64,000 bases of DNA from Roseibium denhamense (GCF_009711415.1 NZ_SMLZ01000108.1:63892-127891), one strand, 5' to 3'. Counted from the first letter of the stretch, positions 48,277 to 57,646 are shown. Made by a program: numbers and translations. Notes: generated from the letters alone by a model not told the origin.

Positions 48277-49068
48277 TTAAAACCCTCCAAGGCGGAAACT
48301 TTGAATACTGGTGAGAAGGCCATCGCTCATGGGAACGACCCCGCTTCCGCTGCCGCTGAAAACGGCAAGTGTGGGAGACGCGGCTGCCTGAGGACCATTT
48401 TTCAGGTCATAGAGCGCTGAAAACCGGTCCAGGAACTTGGACAGGTACTCAGGCTCACTCAACTTTTCGAAATCGATATTCTCTTCAAGGTAGGTGGCCT
48501 GCTTATCAATGTCCGACATGGCAAACGATTGTGATAGGCCCAGGGAGGTATAAACCGTCTCGGCCAAGGCGCGGTCGGCCAGAACCTCATACGCATTGGT
48601 GATGCCGGGTGCTTTGCGCTCGAAGTACAAAGCAAGGCGCACACCCTGGTTTTGTTCGCCCTCGCGCACTTCCAGCGTTTGACGGTGGAACTTATCGACA
48701 ATTCCTTCCTGGGCGCGGTCAAATGATGTCGTGGCTTTCCCGAATTGCTCGAAGTTGAAGACCTCGCCGAATTCCTTGTAACGGCCATCGGCCAGCTGGT
48801 TTGCAAAAGACGATTGGTCCGAAACGCCTTCCTCAAGAACCTTTCTCATAAAGGCCTTGGCATAGATCATGTCTTCAAGACCCATGGCAGTCATTGCATA
48901 GTTGAAGATCCGGTCATCGGCCATGAACTCATCAATCGACGTGATGTTCAGAATATTGGCACGGTAGTACTCGGTCTGGCGTTCGATCATCGGATCGGAT
49001 TCAACCACCTTAAGCGACCGCTCTATATTGGACCTGACGATCTGGACCTGGGTCAAAGTGTTGATCAT
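48277..49068 (-). CDS. DUF1217 flagellar-locus protein
   Basis: A 263-residue DUF1217 protein, largely helical, known mainly from rhizobial flagellar loci and without established function. Repeating pattern: YYRANILNITSIDEFMADDRIFNYAM and ALAETVYTSLGLSQSF. Start at 49068 (MINTLTQ) with AGGGA upstream; the frame continues to a TTG at 49098. No signal peptide. First gene of the minus operon, divergent from motA over 174 bp. Confidence 0.88.
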   Translation of the reverse strand: MINTLTQVQIVRSNIERSLKVVESDPMIERQTEYYRANILNITSIDEFMADDRIFNYAMTAMGLEDMIYAKAFMRKVLEEGVSDQSSFANQLADGRYKEFGEVFNFEQFGKATTSFDRAQEGIVDKFHRQTLEVREGEQNQGVRLALYFERKAPGITNAYEVLADRALAETVYTSLGLSQSFAMSDIDKQATYLEENIDFEKLSEPEYLSKFLDRFSALYDLKNGPQAAASPTLAVFSGSGSGVVPMSDGLLTSIQSFRLGGF

Positions 49069-49242
49069 GGGCTTTTCCCTCGTGACGGGCGTAATCAAGT
49101 AGGCAGACCATCAGTGACCGAGCTTACGCCAAGCTGACGCCTGCTCTGCCAACGGTCCGTCTTCCGCGTCAGCTTCAGACAAGTCTCGCCTTCTAGCGTT
49201 CCCTCAATCGCAGTCGACAACCTCGCCAGTGGGAGCTGTTAG

Positions 49243-50142
49243 GTGACTATTATTATCGGCCTGTTTATCGCAGGCGCTTCTCTTCTCGGTGGATTTGCCG
49301 CGCTTGGCGGCAAGGTTTCCGTCCTATGGCAACCCTGGGAGTTCGTGATCATCCTCGGTGTCGCGTTCGGCGCGTTCGTGGTGGCCAACCCCTTGAAAAC
49401 TATCAAAGGAACGGTGGTCGCGATCTCCGATGCGCTTCGCAACGCCGTTCCGAACAAGCGGGAATATCTCGATGTCCTCGCCCTCTTGTACGGGCTCATG
49501 CGCGAACTGAGAGCAAAAGGCCGGAACCAGGTGGAACCGCATATTGAAGACCCGAACACATCTTCGATCTTCCAGAAGTATCCGGCTGTTTTGCGCAACG
49601 CCAGCCTGACCACCTTCATATGCGACTACTTCCGGCTGATCATTGTCGGGAACGCGCGGGCACATGAAATTGAGGCGCTCGTTGATGAAGAGCTGCAGAC
49701 CATTCACCGAGATCAGCTGAAGCCTTATCACGCAGTCGCCAGCGTTGCGGACGCCCTCCCGGCCATCGGGATCATCGCGGCGGTCCTTGGCGTGATCAAG
49801 GCCATGGGCGCAATCGATCAGTCCCCCCAGCTGCTTGGCAGCCTGATCGGCGCGGCTCTGGTTGGAACATTCATCGGGATTTTCTTCTCCTATTCGATGT
49901 TCGGCCCCTTGGCCGCCAAGATCAAATCCGTGCGCGAAGGACGCCTGCGGACCTACATCGTCGTCAAGCAGACCCTTCTTGCCTTCATGAATGGCGCCGA
50001 TCCCCAGATCGCATTGGAACACGGGCGGAAGACCATCTCCGACACCGACCGCCCGACCATCGATGAAGTTGAAAACGAAACAATGAGCGCAGGCCCGAGT
50101 GGCGGTGCTGACAATGTCCAAGACCTCCAGGGAGCGGCCTAA
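49243..50142 (+). CDS. motA: Flagellar motor stator protein MotA
   Basis: A 299-residue MotA, the inner membrane stator subunit that couples proton flow to flagellar rotation. It begins at GTG (49243), 7 bp after GGGAG, with a TM segment (IIIGLFIAGASLLGGFAALG). Two later TM segments (ADALPAIGIIAAVLGVIKAM and LIGAALVGTFIGIFFSYSMF) and the conserved Pro pattern are present. motB is not in the window. Confidence 0.95.
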   Translation: MTIIIGLFIAGASLLGGFAALGGKVSVLWQPWEFVIILGVAFGAFVVANPLKTIKGTVVAISDALRNAVPNKREYLDVLALLYGLMRELRAKGRNQVEPHIEDPNTSSIFQKYPAVLRNASLTTFICDYFRLIIVGNARAHEIEALVDEELQTIHRDQLKPYHAVASVADALPAIGIIAAVLGVIKAMGAIDQSPQLLGSLIGAALVGTFIGIFFSYSMFGPLAAKIKSVREGRLRTYIVVKQTLLAFMNGADPQIALEHGRKTISDTDRPTIDEVENETMSAGPSGGADNVQDLQGAA

Positions 50143-50145
50143 ACC

Positions 50146-51105
50146 ATGATCGAAGCAGCAACTGCAAGCTCAAATGCCTCGAGCTCAGAACGGGCGATGA
50201 TCGCCGACCGTCTGCTGGATGCCGCTGGGATCTCCGTCGACCGCCTGCCCATGCTTCCGGTGGTGTTCGACAGGATGGCCCGACTGATGGCCGACGCCAT
50301 GCGTCAGAAGTCGCCGTCACCGTCTTACATCTCCGTCAGCTACGTTGAAAACAACCGCATCGGAGACGTCCTCGACGAATTCGAATCCAATGCCCTCGTG
50401 GCCGTCCTCTACTCCCCGGAATGGGATGCACGCGTGCTGGTCGGCTTTGACCGGGATTTCATCTTCACGCTTGTCGATGTTCTGTTTGGTGCGGATGGCA
50501 CCGAACCGCCGATTGACGAGGAGCGCCCGTTTTCAAACATCGAGACGCGCATTGCGCGGACCATGTTCGAAGTGGCTGCCAAGTGCCTTGCGGAGTCGTT
50601 TTCGCCAATTGCCGAGACAACGATGAAGATCGAACGCATTGAGAGCCGCATGGACTTTGCGGTTATCGGGCGGCGGAACAACCCGGCTGTTGTCGCCCGT
50701 CTTCTGCAACAGGCAATCGGACGCGGCGGCGAAGTCTTCGTCGTCATGCCGCACTCCACCTTGAACCCGCTCCGCCAGCGTCTCAGCCAGGTCTTGTCCG
50801 GAGAGATGTCGAGCCGCGACAAGCAATGGACGCAGCACTTCCACAACGAGATCCAAAGGACCGAGGTCAAACTCAAAGCTGTCCTGGAAGAGCGTGAACT
50901 GACACTTGGCGAACTGACGAACTTGAAGGTCGGCCAAGTCATCGAACTTCAGGCAACCGCCAGAACACCGGTCACCCTGTCGTGCAATGAACAGCCGATC
51001 TTCACCTGTCAGCTCGGCCAGCTCGACGGCTCCTACACCTTGCAGGTGGACGAACTCATTCACGAAGAAGAGAAGGATCTTTTCGATGATCTCCGCAATC
51101 GTTGA
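50146..51105 (+). CDS. fliM: Flagellar motor switch protein FliM
   Basis: A 319-residue C-ring switch protein. The middle CheC-like domain (residues ~40-225) and the C-terminal SpoA domain (NLKVGQVIELQATARTPVTL onward) are recognisable; the N-terminal CheY-binding peptide of E. coli FliM is not evident. Starts 4 bp after motA and overlaps the next gene by 20 bp. Confidence 0.9.
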   Translation: MIEAATASSNASSSERAMIADRLLDAAGISVDRLPMLPVVFDRMARLMADAMRQKSPSPSYISVSYVENNRIGDVLDEFESNALVAVLYSPEWDARVLVGFDRDFIFTLVDVLFGADGTEPPIDEERPFSNIETRIARTMFEVAAKCLAESFSPIAETTMKIERIESRMDFAVIGRRNNPAVVARLLQQAIGRGGEVFVVMPHSTLNPLRQRLSQVLSGEMSSRDKQWTQHFHNEIQRTEVKLKAVLEERELTLGELTNLKVGQVIELQATARTPVTLSCNEQPIFTCQLGQLDGSYTLQVDELIHEEEKDLFDDLRNR

Positions 51106-51655
51106 CGGCGTTTTGCTGGTCGCGCTGATCGCGACCACCTTGCGCATGGTGCAGATGCACCGCGAACTCCGGCGTCTTGGATCCTACCATGATGACTACC
51201 AGCGCATCTTCGATCAGACGGCCCTTGCGCTCGATGGCATCGAAGTCTCGATCCAGGAGATCAACGTCAAGGGCGCACAGATCCTCAACGCCTTGGGCAG
51301 CCGCATGGATGATGCGCGCGAACTCATTGCCGAAATCGACGGCCTGACCCGCGAAGCCAAACGCCAGCAATCGGTCCTCAAGGCCGAGCTGAAGGAATTG
51401 TCCAAGGCAACGGCCATGATGGGAAATGCCGGCCGGTTCACACCGAAGCGCGAAGATCTCGACATTTTCGATGACGCAGATGCGACCGTGAAAACCCTCA
51501 AGACCGCCGGGGTTCTGTCTGCTGCAGGCAAACCCACGACAACCATTCACCACGGGGAGCCTGCGCAGCAGACCCCGACCCGTGTCCACCGCATAGACAA
51601 CACACTCGGAAGCCCATTCCGCTCTGTCTCCATGAACCAGAAGGATAACATCTGA
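51086..51655 (+). CDS. DUF6468-like membrane-anchored flagellar protein
   Basis: A 189-residue protein between fliM and fliN. It starts with a TM helix (SAIVDGVLLVALIATTLRMV) followed by a coiled-coil-rich region (HRELRRLGSYHDDYQRIFDQ, then ALDGIEVSIQEINVKGAQIL and RELIAEIDGLTREAKRQQSV) and a disordered tail. This fits the DUF6468 group as I remember it, found at this position in alphaproteobacteria; no function is known. The ATG at 51086 lies within the end of fliM, and its stop overlaps the fliN start (TGATG). Confidence 0.8.
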   Translation: MISAIVDGVLLVALIATTLRMVQMHRELRRLGSYHDDYQRIFDQTALALDGIEVSIQEINVKGAQILNALGSRMDDARELIAEIDGLTREAKRQQSVLKAELKELSKATAMMGNAGRFTPKREDLDIFDDADATVKTLKTAGVLSAAGKPTTTIHHGEPAQQTPTRVHRIDNTLGSPFRSVSMNQKDNI

Positions 51656-52047
51656 TGTCCGACACCATTATCGATCACGTTTCCACTGACGCCGCTGAAA
51701 AGACAAAAACGGCCAGCTCCGCCGATTTTGCAAAGGTTGAGATGCCGGAGCCGGAAAACATCGGAGCCACCATGGGCGACGACAAGAACCTCGATACGAT
51801 CCTGGGCATTCCGGTCAACATCCAGGTGGTTCTGGGTTCCGCGACAATGCTCGTCTCCAATCTGTTGAAGCTTGGGCGCGGTGCCGTCATTCCGCTCAAT
51901 CACCGGGTTGGCGAGCCGATTGATATCGTCGTCAATGGCCGTGTCATTGCTCGGGGTGAAGTGGTGGTGGTGGAAGACGACAATTCCCGCTTTGGCGTGT
52001 CTCTCACCGAAATCATCAACTCGCAGTCCGGAGCGCTGGAGGTCTAA
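51655..52047 (+). CDS. fliN: Flagellar motor switch protein FliN
   Basis: A 130-residue FliN: a disordered N-terminal part followed by the SpoA domain (ILGIPVNIQVVLGSATMLVS, then LLKLGRGAVIPLNHRVGEPI and RGEVVVVEDDNSRFGVSLTE). It forms the lower C-ring with FliM. Overlaps the preceding gene by one base. Confidence 0.95.
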   Translation: MSDTIIDHVSTDAAEKTKTASSADFAKVEMPEPENIGATMGDDKNLDTILGIPVNIQVVLGSATMLVSNLLKLGRGAVIPLNHRVGEPIDIVVNGRVIARGEVVVVEDDNSRFGVSLTEIINSQSGALEV

Positions 52048-52096
52048 TTCAGGCCTCCATCCCTCCCCCAAACGGCCTTCTTAGGAACGCGTGACC

Positions 52097-53164
52097 ATGA
52101 CGAGCCCTTCCGCAGCCAATGCATCTGCCGCTGCCACCACTCCGCTGCAACATCCAAAACCGCCGGCAAGGCGCCTAAACGGTGTCCAGCGTGTTGCTGC
52201 CCTCTTGCTGTCGCTGGGCAAAACCAGCTCGCAAAAGCTCTTGCAGCATTTTGATCAGGAAGAGATCCGGATGATCACGGTCTCGGCGGCGCAGCTGGGC
52301 ACCGTGGCCTCCGAAGAGCTCGACCGGCTGGCGGAAGAATTCATTGCCCAGTTCTCACACGGCACCACCCTTTACGGGTCGGCGAACGAAGTGGAGAAGA
52401 TGCTGGAAGGTGTTCTTCCAGAAGATCAGCTGGCCGACATCATGTCCGATGTTCTGGGCAACTCCAACCGGTCCATCTGGGACAGGCTGGCAACCGTTTC
52501 CGAAACGGTCTTTGCCAATTACCTCTTGAAGGAACACCCGCAGACGGCGGCTTTGATCCTTACAAAGATTAAACCCGCTGCCGCTGCCAAGGTGCTGAGC
52601 CATATCAAGACCGATATGCGCAACCAGCTGGTCCGGCGGATGCTCTCCATCAAGGCGGTCGTGCCGGAGATCATGCGCGATGTCGAAAAAACTATGCATG
52701 AAGATTTCATGCTGAACCTTTCCGGGACCCTTGAGGCGGACTCCCATGCGCGCATGGCGGACATCTTGAACAAGATGGACCGCGATACCATGGAAGACGC
52801 CCTCGACAACCTGAACGAAGTCAAACCGAAAACAGCGGAAATCCTGAAAGGCCTTCTGTTCACCTTCGACGACATCATCAATCTCAACGCGCGGACCCGC
52901 ATGGCGATCTTCGACCAGATCCCGACCGACCGGATCGTGCTTGCGCTCAAGGGAACGAACGCCCAGTTCCGCGAAGTCATCCTGTCATCCTTGACCTCAA
53001 GGGCCCGGCGGATTGCAGAACACGAACTGGCCGCCGGCGAACCGGCCGCACAGCGCGATGTTTTGGACGCCCGCAGCGCAATCACGAACCTTGCGCTCGA
53101 GATGGCCGGCCGGGGCGAGATCGAACTCAATCCGAAGCAGGACGATGGCGCCTACTTCGCCTAA
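52097..53164 (+). CDS. fliG: Flagellar motor switch protein FliG
   Basis: A 355-residue FliG transmitting torque from the stators. The N domain begins NGVQRVAALLLSLGKTSSQK; the armadillo and C-terminal domains follow, with FTFDDIINLNARTRMAIFDQ and the charged torque helix. ATG at 52097 is preferred (10 bp after AGGA); a GTG six bases earlier is possible. Confidence 0.93.
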   Translation: MTSPSAANASAAATTPLQHPKPPARRLNGVQRVAALLLSLGKTSSQKLLQHFDQEEIRMITVSAAQLGTVASEELDRLAEEFIAQFSHGTTLYGSANEVEKMLEGVLPEDQLADIMSDVLGNSNRSIWDRLATVSETVFANYLLKEHPQTAALILTKIKPAAAAKVLSHIKTDMRNQLVRRMLSIKAVVPEIMRDVEKTMHEDFMLNLSGTLEADSHARMADILNKMDRDTMEDALDNLNEVKPKTAEILKGLLFTFDDIINLNARTRMAIFDQIPTDRIVLALKGTNAQFREVILSSLTSRARRIAEHELAAGEPAAQRDVLDARSAITNLALEMAGRGEIELNPKQDDGAYFA

Positions 53165-53219
53165 GGCCGGTCCGCCTGGCGGCCGCACATTGGTGAAGCA
53201 TTAGGGAACCGGGGCCGCA

Positions 53220-54293
53220 ATGTCAGAAGAAGACAAGGATTCAAAAACAGAAGAACCTACCGAGAAGAAGATCCAGGACGCGATCGAGAAAGGCAATACG
53301 CCAGTCTCCAAGGAGGCGCCTGTCCTGGCCATGTTCGTTGGATCGCTTCTCATCGGCAGTTTCGTAATTTCGGAGGGGACGCGCCGGCTGGTTTCGAACA
53401 TGGCGCATCTGCTTGATGTTTCGGGAGGAGTGAATCTTGGAAACAGTGCTGACGCGCTCTTGCTGTCTCACGCCGTCTCGGTTCAAGTCGGGGTGTTTCT
53501 GGCCCCCATCGTTGCCATCCTGTCCGTGTGCGGGCTCGCCTCTGCGTTCTTGCAGAACCAGCCGCGCATTGTACCGAACAGGATCAAACCCGAACTTTCG
53601 AAGCTCTCGCTCATCAAAGGCTGGAACCGTGTTTTCGGATCCCAGGGCTGGGTCGAGTTTCTTAAGGCCGTCTTCAAGTTTTCCGCGGTCAGCGCCATTG
53701 CGTTCGGCCAATTCCGGGCCCACGAACCGGACCTGATCAACGCAATGTTCACCGACCCAAGCGCCCTTCCCGAAATCATCCTTCAGATCTCCATGCGCCT
53801 TATCGCCGGCGTGTGCATTGTGACCATTTTGCTCGTGACCGTCGACGTTCTTTGGTCCCGTGCCTACTGGCGCAAGAACCTGCGCATGAGCAAGCAGGAA
53901 ATCAAGGACGAGCACAAGCAGATGGAGGGCGACCCCATCGTCAAGGCACGCCAGCGTTCGCTTGCCCGCGACCGTGCCAGGAACCGGATGATGGCAGCGG
54001 TTCCAAAGGCAACGCTGGTCGTTGCCAACCCGACCCACTATGCGGTGGCCTTGCGCTATGACAGCGACCAGAGCCCCGCCCCGATTGTGGTGGCCAAGGG
54101 TCAGGACCTGATTGCCCTCAAAATCCGGGAGATCGCCGAGACCAACGACATTCCCGTGATTGAGGACCGCCAGCTCGCCCGCTCGCTTTATGCGGCAACT
54201 GAACTGGAGCGCATGATTCCGCCCGAATTTTACCGCGCTGTTGCTGAAATCATCTGTTACGTGTACTCACGGCAAAATAAGAGCGCTGTATAA
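53220..54293 (+). CDS. flhB: Flagellar export protein FlhB
   Basis: A 357-residue FlhB with four TM segments and a cytoplasmic domain containing the autocleavage NPTH motif (VVANPTHYAVALRY near residue 266), which switches export specificity. Family start DKDSKTEEPTEKKIQDAIEKG. It ends 24 bp before a small unknown gene. Confidence 0.97.
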   Translation: MSEEDKDSKTEEPTEKKIQDAIEKGNTPVSKEAPVLAMFVGSLLIGSFVISEGTRRLVSNMAHLLDVSGGVNLGNSADALLLSHAVSVQVGVFLAPIVAILSVCGLASAFLQNQPRIVPNRIKPELSKLSLIKGWNRVFGSQGWVEFLKAVFKFSAVSAIAFGQFRAHEPDLINAMFTDPSALPEIILQISMRLIAGVCIVTILLVTVDVLWSRAYWRKNLRMSKQEIKDEHKQMEGDPIVKARQRSLARDRARNRMMAAVPKATLVVANPTHYAVALRYDSDQSPAPIVVAKGQDLIALKIREIAETNDIPVIEDRQLARSLYAATELERMIPPEFYRAVAEIICYVYSRQNKSAV

Positions 54294-54317
54294 TTTAATG
54301 TATTTTGGAGCCGGTAG

Positions 54318-54764
54318 ATGCACGATTTGCCTGAAAAGGACGAGGACATGGGGCCGTCTTTGACGTGCGACCGGCAGCGCCAGGAAGCCATTGCAGGCGC
54401 GCTGCTGGAGTTCATCGAAGACCTCAAACTTATCGATGTCGTAGACCTTATTGCCTATATCCGGACCGACCAGCACGGCAATATCGAAGAACTGATCAAG
54501 ACGTCGGCCGAGCTCTACTTCAAGGAAGGTAGCCTGCGTTACTCCATGGCCGCAAAGGCCGAAGTGGAGTGGGAAGAGACCCCGAAAATCTCGCTGGACC
54601 TCGAATTCTTACACAAGGGCGTTTGGATTTACTTCACCGTCGTCCTCGCCTGGCCGGACAATGCGGTCAACGTTTCCTACGTGGAAGTGACCGAGGCCGG
54701 CGGCGACAAGGCCAAGGAAACCGAACTCCTGCTCGAGGCCATCAAAGACGCACGGCTCCGGTAG
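54318..54764 (+). CDS. Hypothetical protein at the end of the motA-flhB operon
   Basis: A 148-residue protein with a good GGAG site 8 bp before its ATG and 24 bp from flhB, so likely co-transcribed. Helical N-terminal half (RQRQEAIAGALLEFIEDLKL, IDVVDLIAYIRTD) and a beta-rich C-terminal half (KISLDLEFLHKGVWIYFTVV). Acidic, no TM or signal peptide. I do not recognise the family. Confidence 0.75.
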   Translation: MHDLPEKDEDMGPSLTCDRQRQEAIAGALLEFIEDLKLIDVVDLIAYIRTDQHGNIEELIKTSAELYFKEGSLRYSMAAKAEVEWEETPKISLDLEFLHKGVWIYFTVVLAWPDNAVNVSYVEVTEAGGDKAKETELLLEAIKDARLR

Positions 54765-55108
54765 ATTCGAAGACAGCGTCAACTGCCGATACATTCCGAA
54801 TTCCGGCTGGGGTGAGACGGTTTAAGCCGCTTTTCGGGTCATATCCGTCCTTCAGTATCGGTCAAGACATGCAACGCAGCCGAAAGCCCTCCAAACCCGG
54901 CCTTAGGTAGCGTTTTCTCGCTCCCCGGACATCGTTTCATCGCTTGTCCGGTCAACCAGACCGCACGGCGCGATGCGCCTCGCCGGAAAACGAGAAGAGA
55001 TCATCAGATGGGTTATAATCAATTGGCTTTGGTATTAAGGCTTCCAAAAAACTCTATCCGCAAATTTCTGCCTTGACGCCGGGTGACAAAAATCCTGATG
55101 CTAACGGG
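54765..55108. other. Intergenic region between the 148-codon gene and ybdK
   Basis: No gene seen. It contains an inverted repeat CCGGACA/TGTCCGG (54925-54951) without a T tract, and the promoter region of the ligase gene. A TTG at 55073 would extend the ligase by 12 codons. Confidence 0.5.
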
Positions 55109-56239
55109 ATGAAGGAACCCAGTTTCAGCATTGGGGTTGAAGAAGAATATCTTCTTATCGACACCGCCAGCCGGATGGTTGCCAGTTCACCGCCTGAAGA
55201 ACTCTTCCGTGCTTGCGAACAAGTGCTCGAAGACCAGGTCAGCCCCGAGTTTCTGCGTTGCCAGATCGAAGTTGGCACCCCGGTTTGCAATAGCCTCGCC
55301 GGGGTGCGTGCGGAACTGGCCCATCTCCGCAAGACAATCATAACAGAGGCGGCCCCCTTCGGCCTCGCCCCGATTGCCGCATCCACCCATCCCTTCGCGG
55401 AATGGACCGACCAGCCGCATACGGACAAGGCCCGCTACAACGAAATTGCGCGCAGCATGCAGGTGGTTGCCAAACGCATGCTGATTTGCGGCATGCATGT
55501 TCATATCGGGATCGAGGATGAGGAGCTGCGTATCGAGCTGCACAACCAGCTCGCTTATTTCCTTCCGCATCTGCTTGCGCTCAGCACCTCCTCTCCCTTT
55601 TGGCGGGGGCGGTTCACAGGCCTCAAATCCTACCGGCTGGCCGTCTTCAATGAACTGCCGCGAACCGGACTTCCGCCGGCCTTCGGCAGCTATACGGAGT
55701 ACCGCAATACGCTCGACGTGCTTGTGAAGGCCGGGGTGATCGAGGACGCGACCAAAATCTGGTGGGACCTGCGCCCGTCCGACAAGTTTCCCACCCTGGA
55801 AATGCGCATTACCGATGTCTGTCCGCGGCTCGATGATGCTGTTGCGATCGCCGCCCTGTTCCGTTGCTTGTGCCGGACACTCTACCGGTTGCGCCGGTCC
55901 AATCAGAGCTGGCGGCAGTACAAAAGGTTTCTGCTTGCGGAAAACAGATGGCAGGCACAGCGGCATGGCAGTGCGGCCCATCTGATCGATTTTGGCCGGA
56001 GTGAAACCGCACCGTTCACCGATCTTATCGAAGAACTCATCGAATTGGTGGAACCGGACGCGCAACACTTTGGCTGCACGCTGGAAATCAAACACTTGCG
56101 GAACATCGCGCGCGGCGGAACGTCGGCGGACCGGCAGTTGGAAATCGCTGGAGACGTGCCGGAGGATGGACACGTCCCGGAAGACAAACTGGCAAGCATT
56201 GTGGACAACTTGGTTACAGAGACCCAGGCCGGGCTTTGA
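55109..56239 (+). CDS. YbdK-type carboxylate-amine ligase (GCS2 family)
   Basis: A 376-residue member of the glutamate-cysteine ligase type 2 family. FSIGVEEEYLLID marks the N terminus, and HVHIGIEDEELRIELHNQLA and WWDLRPSDKFPTLEMRITDV are the active-site blocks. YbdK has weak glutamate-cysteine ligase activity; the natural substrate is unknown. It interrupts the flagellar region. ATG at 55109 fits family length, though its ribosome site is weak. Confidence 0.92.
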   Translation: MKEPSFSIGVEEEYLLIDTASRMVASSPPEELFRACEQVLEDQVSPEFLRCQIEVGTPVCNSLAGVRAELAHLRKTIITEAAPFGLAPIAASTHPFAEWTDQPHTDKARYNEIARSMQVVAKRMLICGMHVHIGIEDEELRIELHNQLAYFLPHLLALSTSSPFWRGRFTGLKSYRLAVFNELPRTGLPPAFGSYTEYRNTLDVLVKAGVIEDATKIWWDLRPSDKFPTLEMRITDVCPRLDDAVAIAALFRCLCRTLYRLRRSNQSWRQYKRFLLAENRWQAQRHGSAAHLIDFGRSETAPFTDLIEELIELVEPDAQHFGCTLEIKHLRNIARGGTSADRQLEIAGDVPEDGHVPEDKLASIVDNLVTETQAGL

Positions 56240-56268
56240 GAGCGCATTAAACCGCTCGCGTATGCAGT

Positions 56269-56302
56269 CAAAAAAAGCGCCTGCGATCAGATCGCAAGCG
56301 CT
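56269..56302 (-). terminator. Terminator of the flgK-to-FliL-like flagellar operon
   Basis: On the minus strand AGCGCTTGCGAT and ATCGCAGGCGCT form a 12 bp stem with one G-T/mismatch and a 3-nt loop, followed by seven T residues. Located 51 bp after the last gene of the operon; convergent ybdK ends 29 bp away. Confidence 0.9.
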
Positions 56303-56352
56303 AGAATTTGCCTGGGAGGCGGCAAAAGGTCTTGGAAGCCTAGGCTTCGCAA

Positions 56353-56811
56353 CTAGTTTGAAATGACATCTTCCTTGTCGAAGTAGTTGAATTCCTCAAC
56401 CAGAACATCTTCGACGACCTGGCGTCCCAGCCGCTTGTTTGCCGCCGTTTTCAGATGCTCTGTCAAACCATCCAGGTCGTAGCGTTCAAGGTTCCGGAAA
56501 TCGAGTGTCTCATCCGAGTAAAGAAGCCGGAACGCCTCATCGACCAGGAACGGATGCGGTGGCACAGGCAAACGGCGCAGGGTGTCGCTGTCCGCGGTGA
56601 AAACCATCTTCACGACAACATAGCCTTGAAGGTTGCCTTCCGAGAGAATCGGTACATTGACCGGGTTGACCGTCTCATACTCAAGGCCAACGAAATTCGG
56701 CTCATCACTGTCGCCGCCCCTTTTGTCAGCGGCGATCAACTGCACCGTTCCGTAGGCTGATGCCGCCATCGCCAGAGACATCCACAGGCCGGCGATCAGG
56801 ACCTTCATCAT
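56353..56811 (-). CDS. Flagellar-locus membrane protein, weakly FliL-like
   Basis: A 152-residue protein with an N-terminal hydrophobic segment (VLIAGLWMSLAMAASAYGTV, signal or anchor) and a domain whose C-terminal half, LVDEAFRLLYSDETLDFRNL and DLDGLTEHLKTAANKRLGRQ, then VEDVLVEEFNYFDKED, recalls the FliL fold. I call it FliL-like only weakly. It overlaps the FlgN-like stop (ATGA). Last gene of the operon. Confidence 0.7.
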   Translation of the reverse strand: MMKVLIAGLWMSLAMAASAYGTVQLIAADKRGGDSDEPNFVGLEYETVNPVNVPILSEGNLQGYVVVKMVFTADSDTLRRLPVPPHPFLVDEAFRLLYSDETLDFRNLERYDLDGLTEHLKTAANKRLGRQVVEDVLVEEFNYFDKEDVISN

Positions 56812-57221
56812 CGGGCTGGCTCCGGAAACGGGGCTTTGTAGGTGCCGTCCGATTCCTGATCGATCATCGTGCGCGACATCATCGCAACAACTTCCGACAC
56901 CGCGTTCATGTGCAGTTTCAAAAGCGCCACATTGTCCTCAAGAACATCCTTGAAATCCTTGAGCGTCAGTTTGAGTTCTTCGGAATAGGCGGAAGGCGGG
57001 ACGGAGGCACGCGCCCGTGTCAGATCAAGCAAGGCCTGACTCTTGCGGTACTCATAGGTCTTCAGATCAGTGGTCGGATTGGCCCGAAGCGCATCGGTTT
57101 CAGCCTGAATGCTGGTGATTGCCCGCTCAACGGCCACAAGCAGCGGCGCGCATACCGCAGGATTTCCCAATGGCATCTGAGGCGCAAGTTCCTGGGATGC
57201 GAGTTCCTGTCCGGCGTCCAT
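56808..57221 (-). CDS. FlgN-like flagellar chaperone candidate
   Basis: A 137-residue all-helical protein: PLLVAVERAITSIQAETDAL, KTYEYRKSQALLDLTRARAS, and LKDFKDVLEDNVALLKLHMN. This is the pattern of FlgN-type chaperones for the hook-associated proteins FlgK and FlgL, and it sits in the same operon as both. Family assignment is by architecture and position. Starts one base within the preceding stop (TAATG). Confidence 0.7.
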   Translation of the reverse strand: MDAGQELASQELAPQMPLGNPAVCAPLLVAVERAITSIQAETDALRANPTTDLKTYEYRKSQALLDLTRARASVPPSAYSEELKLTLKDFKDVLEDNVALLKLHMNAVSEVVAMMSRTMIDQESDGTYKAPFPEPAR

Positions 57222-57646
57222 TATGCTTTGGCTCCTTTGTTGAGAGTATCAGATATCAAGTCCGCAACTCCGACACCGCCGCTCGCTGCCAGCTGATTGG
57301 CAACCTGTTCGGCCAGCATGGATTTCCAGATCTCACCGGCTGTGCCCTTGCCGAAAACCGCTTCGGCATTTTGCGGCAGCATGGTCTCGACGAATTGCGT
57401 GAGGATCATCGCCTCGAACTTCTCGCCCGGAGACTTGTCAGCCTCGGAGCGGACGGAAGCAGCATCCCGGAAGCCGTTGATATTCGCGTCCGCCCGGTTC
57501 GACGCTCCCGCATAGGCGAGCTCAAAACCGGCGCCGGAGCCACCTGCCGCAATTGACCGCAAGCGGTTGGCGGCCTCTTTGATTTCCATCGGATCCGCCG
57601 CCTTTGCGACGTCCAGGATAAGGTCTGAAGGAGGCGTGATCGCCAT
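57221..57646 (-). CDS. Rod-binding protein (FlgJ N-terminal type, CheL-like)
   Basis: A 141-residue rod-binding domain protein: FEAMILTQFVETMLPQNAEA and GEIWKSMLAEQVANQLAASG are the conserved blocks of FlgJ N-terminal domain/CheL. No muramidase domain, as usual in alphaproteobacteria. Start at 57646 (MAITPPSD) follows GGAG by 8 bp; the frame is open to 57748 without support. Confidence 0.88.
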   Translation of the reverse strand: MAITPPSDLILDVAKAADPMEIKEAANRLRSIAAGGSGAGFELAYAGASNRADANINGFRDAASVRSEADKSPGEKFEAMILTQFVETMLPQNAEAVFGKGTAGEIWKSMLAEQVANQLAASGGVGVADLISDTLNKGAKA

